The translations under genes and the position numbers were made by a program. 16,522 bases of DNA. Source: Microcaldota archaeon. GTDB taxonomy: Archaea; Micrarchaeota; Micrarchaeia; Micrarchaeales; CABMGC01. Below are positions 13,315-16,522 of this stretch, in pieces (within the stretch, counting starts at the first letter, position 1; each line of letters opens with the position of its first letter). The notes beneath the pieces were generated by a model. That model was not told where the DNA came from. It did not search any database and saw only the letters and a program-made list of their open reading frames with translations. The stretch covers positions 1-16,522 of the forward strand of contig JAKACG010000008.1 in assembly GCA_021821605.1 (NCBI GenBank), in the 5' to 3' direction.

Positions 13315-14631
13315 ATGTTGAATACAAGTTTCGTGAATGAGCAGAACCCTTGGTGGATCGACTACCACACAATAGAGAGGGATGAAAAGGTAAAGGCAGC
13401 TCTTCTCAATAAGCCAGGCAGGCAGTACGACTTCCCTACAGAGGAGAATCTGATAATACTGGGGCCCAGGCAGGTGGGCAAAACCACCTATATGAAGCTG
13501 GCAGTACTTGAACTTCTCGAGAAAAATCACGTAGATCCAAAAAACGTGTTATTCTTTTCTTGCGACGCACTCTCCGAGAAGCAAGACATCCTGGAGCTTG
13601 TGCAATATTTTGACAGCATAAGCGATAAAACCTCTAGACGTTACCTTTTCCTAGATGAAATCACATTTGTGAAAGACTGGAATATCGCGCTGCTAGCTTT
13701 GTTCAACTCCAATTACTTAAAAGATAAGACCATCTGGGTGACCGGCTCTTCCTCTATGTCTCTGCAGAGGGAAACACTGCCGGGCAGGAACATAAAGAAG
13801 AAGTATTTTTATCCCTTGAACTTCAGGGAATATGTTGATATGTTCTATGGGAAGATAAAAAATGCCAAGATTACTGATATCAACGACGTAGGAGAGACGT
13901 ATAGAGCGTCTATAACTCTGATGCCATATCTCGCAGAGATAAATAGACTGTTCGAAAGCTACTCATTTATCACTGGAGGATTGCTTTCAACATCGTATAT
14001 GTTTTTCAATACGAAGAAGGACCCTTTCGATATATACAGTGAAGTATACAAGGATGCGCTTTTGAGTGACCTTTTCAAGACTGGGCTTAGCGAAACCACA
14101 TTTAAAGAGACTCTGTACGGCATATTCGAAAACTACGGCTCGCGCTATTCATCAAACAGCATAGCAAAACGCACCTCAATCGGATCCCACAAGACCGTTG
14201 AAGCTTATATCGAAGCGATGGGCAAGCTCTTCATACTGAATACAATTTACAAGATACAGGAGAAAAAAGTAATGTACAGGAGCAACAAAAAGAGCTACTT
14301 CGTCGACCCTTTCATTTACCGGGTGATGCGCTTCTATTCAACTGGGGCGAATGCCATATCGGAAAGTGACAAGCCGAAGATAGTGGAAGGGGTGGTCGGA
14401 TCCATGCTTAGCAGGAGATATTCAGATCGGCTGAACTATCTGCACACTAAGCAGGACAAAGAGGTCGATTTCATTGTGAACGGGGTGGGCATAGAAGTAA
14501 AATACGGAAATGGGAGGATTTCGGATCTGTACACCGAAAAAGGATATGTGCTTACCAAGTCCGGTGCACCGATTCTAGAAGGAAAAAGGGCATCGATGCC
14601 GATATCGATATTCCTCTATCTGCTGTCCTAA
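13315..14631 (+). CDS. AAA-family ATPase with C-terminal DUF4143 (nuclease-like) domain
   Basis: This is a 438-residue member of the AAA_14/DUF4143 proteins, widespread in archaea and bacteria and often found as recently acquired single genes. Walker A is GPRQVGKTT (50-58), Walker B is LFLDE (111-115) and the sensor-like WVTGSSS is at 141-147. The C-terminal half contains EVDFIVNGVGIEVKYG (383-398), which has the D-x(n)-E-x-K spacing of the PD-(D/E)XK nuclease fold; activity is not proven for the family. Base composition differs from the neighbours: two sampled 60-base lines of this gene have 29 and 33 G or C, against 13 and 23 in lines from endA and the methyltransferase. Codons such as CTG, GAG and AGG are frequent here. 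This suggests transfer. The mRNA is probably leaderless. Its biological role is unknown; defence, plasmid maintenance or toxin-like functions are only guesses. Confidence 0.88.
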   Translation: MLNTSFVNEQNPWWIDYHTIERDEKVKAALLNKPGRQYDFPTEENLIILGPRQVGKTTYMKLAVLELLEKNHVDPKNVLFFSCDALSEKQDILELVQYFDSISDKTSRRYLFLDEITFVKDWNIALLALFNSNYLKDKTIWVTGSSSMSLQRETLPGRNIKKKYFYPLNFREYVDMFYGKIKNAKITDINDVGETYRASITLMPYLAEINRLFESYSFITGGLLSTSYMFFNTKKDPFDIYSEVYKDALLSDLFKTGLSETTFKETLYGIFENYGSRYSSNSIAKRTSIGSHKTVEAYIEAMGKLFILNTIYKIQEKKVMYRSNKKSYFVDPFIYRVMRFYSTGANAISESDKPKIVEGVVGSMLSRRYSDRLNYLHTKQDKEVDFIVNGVGIEVKYGNGRISDLYTEKGYVLTKSGAPILEGKRASMPISIFLYLLS

Positions 14632-14794
14632 ACTGTGCAATTCCGTGCCAGAAATACCTGGACCTAATATAAATGTATCACAATACCTTGAATCCAAATG
14701 GTGCACATCAGTAACACAAATAGCCACCTATTTTATTGTAGAATTATATAATGTATGTCCAGTTCAACTGACTTAAAAGCTTATTAATTTAGGG

Positions 14795-14817
14795 TTCAGT
14801 TTTCTGATGAAACTGAA
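14795..14817 (-). terminator. hairpin just after the minus-strand remnant frame
   Basis: TTCAGTTT (14795-14802) and AAACTGAA (14810-14817) form a perfect 8-bp stem with a 7-base loop, one base beyond the TAG of the minus-strand frame at 14819. The position is that of a 3' stem-loop, although no strong T tract follows on the minus strand. Confidence 0.35.
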
Positions 14818-14818
14818 A

Positions 14819-15079
14819 CTACCTGCTTATATAGATTGTTTGGGAAATGCTACAGTTCATAAAGCTGGAATTATTTATGTTTGTTTTGATGTTTGAAGGT
14901 GCTTCCTGGATTATAAAAAATTTATCTATCAACTTGCCAGGCAATTTCAAGACAACCTCTTTTATTATTTTTTGTTCTTCTTCAGGTAAAGTTTCAAATA
15001 CTCTACACAAATTGCAAACTACAATATTACCTTTGTGATTATGTTGTTTATGTTTACTATATTCTATTATATACTTTAA
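14819..15079 (-). pseudogene. probable remnant of a small zinc-binding protein gene
   Basis: The minus-strand frame is open for 87 codons but has no in-frame ATG near its 5' side. The best alternative start is TTG at 15010, giving 63 residues. The conceptual product looks protein-like: a histidine-rich stretch, then GNIVVCNLCRVFETLPEEEQ with a C-x2-C pair, then an amphipathic helix and LPGKLIDKFFIIQEAPSN. Only one metal-binding pair is visible, so a longer protein may have lost its beginning or its end. I cannot name a family. It lies divergent from the methyltransferase. It may also be non-coding; confidence is low. Confidence 0.3.
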
Positions 15080-15168
15080 TTATTTCTAAAAATATTAAAG
15101 TCCTACTATTAAAAGTAAAAACGCTCCAGCACAAAAGTTAATATAATTCTTTATATAGAAGATATTTT

Positions 15169-16365
15169 ATGGATACCACCGCGTCTATAATTTCACAATT
15201 GTTCACCAAGTTTCAAGAGTTTAAAATTGATAGAATAACTTCTAACGAATATCTATTTCCAGAAAACAGCGAATCAAAAAGCACATTTAGATGGAGTGGA
15301 CAGTTTCCAAGCAAGCTTGCAGGAGTGCTTCTTGATTTATATTCAAAAAAAGGCGATACAGTACTTGATCCGTTTATGGGCAGCGGTACAGTACTATTTG
15401 AAGCAGCCAAACGTTCGTTAGATTGTGTAGGCACAGACATAAATCCTGCAGCTATAACATTATCTAAGACTGTAAAGTTTTGTAACATGAACCTCGAATC
15501 AAGAAAGGAATACTTAGAAAAAATATACTTAATTATTAAAAAATTAATAGAGTCATTTGACAAACAAACAAAGATGGGTGGTAAATTCACAACAAATGAT
15601 TACACCTCCATAAAACTTAAAATTAATTCTATCAAAGACCAAAACATGCGTAATCTTTTTTTAAATATTCTAATGCGTTTGTCAATATCAGAAGACAAAT
15701 ACACTATAACAGGGCTGATTAAATCATTTCAGATACATAGTAAAATAATAGAAGAACTTCCATATAACAGTAAAAGTTGCAGGGTTTTTAATTCTGATGC
15801 AAGAGAATTACCATTAAAAAGTAAGAGCGTTGATCTAATTATTACCTCTCCTCCTTATCCTAATGTTTTTGATTATTATAAAAATTATAAAAAAATAATG
15901 TATCTTGCCGGGTGGTTTATTTCAGAAACATCAAAAAAAGAGATAGGACATGGCAAAGGAACAGGAAATAAATTTTTAGATTTAATAAACTATATGAGCG
16001 ATATGAATAAGGCTCTGATCGAAATGAGACGGGTTTTGAAAGAGGATGGAAGGCTTATACTTATAATGAATCGTGAATCGGAAATAAATAAAATTAAAGT
16101 TCATAACTCTGAGTTGTTATATTCAATAGCATCTGGAGCCTCAGGTCTGGAAATGGTCGCAAAACAAGAACGCCATTTTAAAAATAGGCATGGAGATGAA
16201 CTTCAGGAAGACATACTTCATTTTATTCCTTCAAGAAATAAATTTGAAATAGCAGATAATTATTCTACAAAAGCAGTTTCATATCTTCTTGAAAAAACAA
16301 TAAGCCCTTCAGATATTAAATCAAGAAAACTTCTTAAAGATGCATTAAACACTCTTACTAAATAG
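15169..16365 (+). CDS. DNA methyltransferase, amino-methylating (N4-cytosine or N6-adenine) type
   Basis: The 398-residue protein has the SAM-binding motif LDPFMGSGTVLFEA (about 66-79), followed by GTDINPAA, and the catalytic TSPPYPNVFDYY (226-237). TSPPY is most usual in N4-cytosine enzymes but also occurs in N6-adenine ones. The segment FRWSGQFPSKLAGVLLDLYS before motif I is common in this group. The SAM motif precedes the catalytic motif by about 150 residues; this long helical insert may hold the DNA-recognition part. RRVLKEDGRLILIMN closes the catalytic core, and HFIPSRNKFEIADNYSTKAVSYLL ends the protein. No restriction gene is visible beside it, so it may be a solitary methylase; an RNA substrate is a less likely alternative. 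Base composition is like the host. Its last eight bases overlap the convergent aminotransferase gene. Confidence 0.85.
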   Translation: MDTTASIISQLFTKFQEFKIDRITSNEYLFPENSESKSTFRWSGQFPSKLAGVLLDLYSKKGDTVLDPFMGSGTVLFEAAKRSLDCVGTDINPAAITLSKTVKFCNMNLESRKEYLEKIYLIIKKLIESFDKQTKMGGKFTTNDYTSIKLKINSIKDQNMRNLFLNILMRLSISEDKYTITGLIKSFQIHSKIIEELPYNSKSCRVFNSDARELPLKSKSVDLIITSPPYPNVFDYYKNYKKIMYLAGWFISETSKKEIGHGKGTGNKFLDLINYMSDMNKALIEMRRVLKEDGRLILIMNRESEINKIKVHNSELLYSIASGASGLEMVAKQERHFKNRHGDELQEDILHFIPSRNKFEIADNYSTKAVSYLLEKTISPSDIKSRKLLKDALNTLTK

Positions 16366-16522
16366 CTCTTAATGAGTCTCTTATTGCATATCCAAGCTCT
16401 TTTACCTTTTCTTCTTCCTCAGTGCCAGCAGATATTCTTACAAAGTTAAGATCGGCATTAGGCCATATTGCAGTAAAGTCATATCCAAAACTTTCAATTA
16501 TAACACATGTCTCTTTTATTAT
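16358..16522 (-). CDS. C-terminal part of a PLP-dependent aminotransferase (class I/II, HisC-like; partial)
   Basis: The last 54 codons of a minus-strand gene lie in the window; the stop codon is at 16358-16360 and the gene continues beyond the right edge. The end of the protein reads CVIIESFGYDFTAIW, then LNFVRISAGTEEEEKVKELGYAIRDSL. The phrase LNFVRISAGTEEE is the typical last-domain signature of class I/II aminotransferases, where the arginine binds the substrate carboxylate (compare LRISVGTxEEN in histidinol-phosphate aminotransferase). The exact substrate cannot be set from this piece. It converges on and overlaps the methyltransferase by eight bases. Confidence 0.65.
   Translation of the reverse strand: MIKETCVIIESFGYDFTAIWPNADLNFVRISAGTEEEEKVKELGYAIRDSLRAI

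Larger units (their letters stand above)
14632..15168. other. 537-base gap between ATPase and methyltransferase
   Basis: The first 80 or so bases keep the higher GC of the ATPase gene and then give way to AT-rich DNA, so the right edge of the acquired segment may lie near 14700-14750. The rest holds a hairpin (14795-14817), a probable decayed minus-strand frame (14819-15079) and the promoter of the methyltransferase, with TTAATATAATTC near 15138-15149 as TATA candidate. I found no copy of the tRNA-Glu 3' end that would mark an attachment site. Confidence 0.5.

Noticed and set aside
13257..14706. Terminal inverted repeats around the ATPase (GCACATTTGG at 13257 against GCACCATTTGG on the minus strand at 14694-14704)
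   Set aside because: The match is ten bases with an insertion, no target duplication is visible, and such a match is easily due to chance.
14791..14822. Possible box C/D guide RNA (CTGATGA and CTGA close together)
   Set aside because: The boxes are only two bases apart, leaving no guide, and no C'/D' pair is found. The hairpin explains the pattern.
13242..15168. Attachment-site duplication of the tRNA-Glu 3' end
   Set aside because: I searched the ATPase-methyltransferase gap by eye for a copy of the T arm and acceptor sequence and found none.
1..16522. CRISPR array, insertion sequence or complete restriction-modification system
   Set aside because: No regularly spaced repeats, transposase or restriction enzyme gene could be recognised.

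Overview
The window is about 16.5 kb of gene-dense, AT-rich archaeal DNA. Archaeal markers are ribosomal protein eL42 (L44e), aIF2-alpha, RadA, diphthine synthase, TYW1, an archaeal-type GINS subunit, a PAC2 protein and TATA boxes in front of short or absent leaders. Two genes point to a DPANN lineage close to the ARMAN/Micrarchaeota group. One is a 385-residue tRNA-splicing endonuclease with an extra N-terminal unit, the architecture described for ARMAN. The other is a large surface protein with a class III (pilin-like) signal peptide. The taxonomic placement is an inference.

Layout, left to right. (1) 1-2691, plus strand, information processing: the 3' end of a zinc-ribbon gene resembling transcription factor E, the initiator tRNA-Met, then a tight operon of GINS51-type subunit, eL42, aIF2-alpha and PAC2 protein. 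aIF2-alpha appears to lack an AUG start: a full Shine-Dalgarno sequence is correctly spaced ahead of an ACG. (2) 2692-3739: a minus-strand DUF92/TMEM19 membrane protein and, divergent from it, a GC-rich structured element (3551-3623) with its own TATA box and a terminal T tract, a candidate non-coding RNA. (3) 3740-5452, plus: radA and dph5. (4) 5553-7620, minus: TYW1 followed by a flippase-like membrane protein. (5) 7696-11840, plus: the 617-residue surface protein, an unrecognised helical protein, the tRNA-splicing endonuclease and a small PRC-barrel protein. (6) 11904-13099, minus: tmk and dcd, both serving dTTP supply. (7) 13185-16365, plus: tRNA-Glu(TTC), a much more GC-rich AAA/DUF4143 ATPase gene that looks acquired and has two operator-like dyads around its TATA box, a 537-bp gap holding a probable decayed small gene, and a solitary DNA methyltransferase. 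(8) 16358-16522, minus: the C-terminus of an aminotransferase.

Together the left half carries core replication, translation and RNA-modification functions: initiator tRNA with aIF2-alpha, GINS with RadA, and two dedicated archaeal/eukaryotic modification enzymes, Dph5 (elongation factor 2) and TYW1 (tRNA-Phe). The right end, from tRNA-Glu onward, is the accessory-looking part. I found no CRISPR array, transposase, integrase or complete restriction-modification system. The strongest candidates for something new are the structured RNA at 3551-3623, the ACG start of aIF2-alpha, and the dual-operator promoter of the ATPase.
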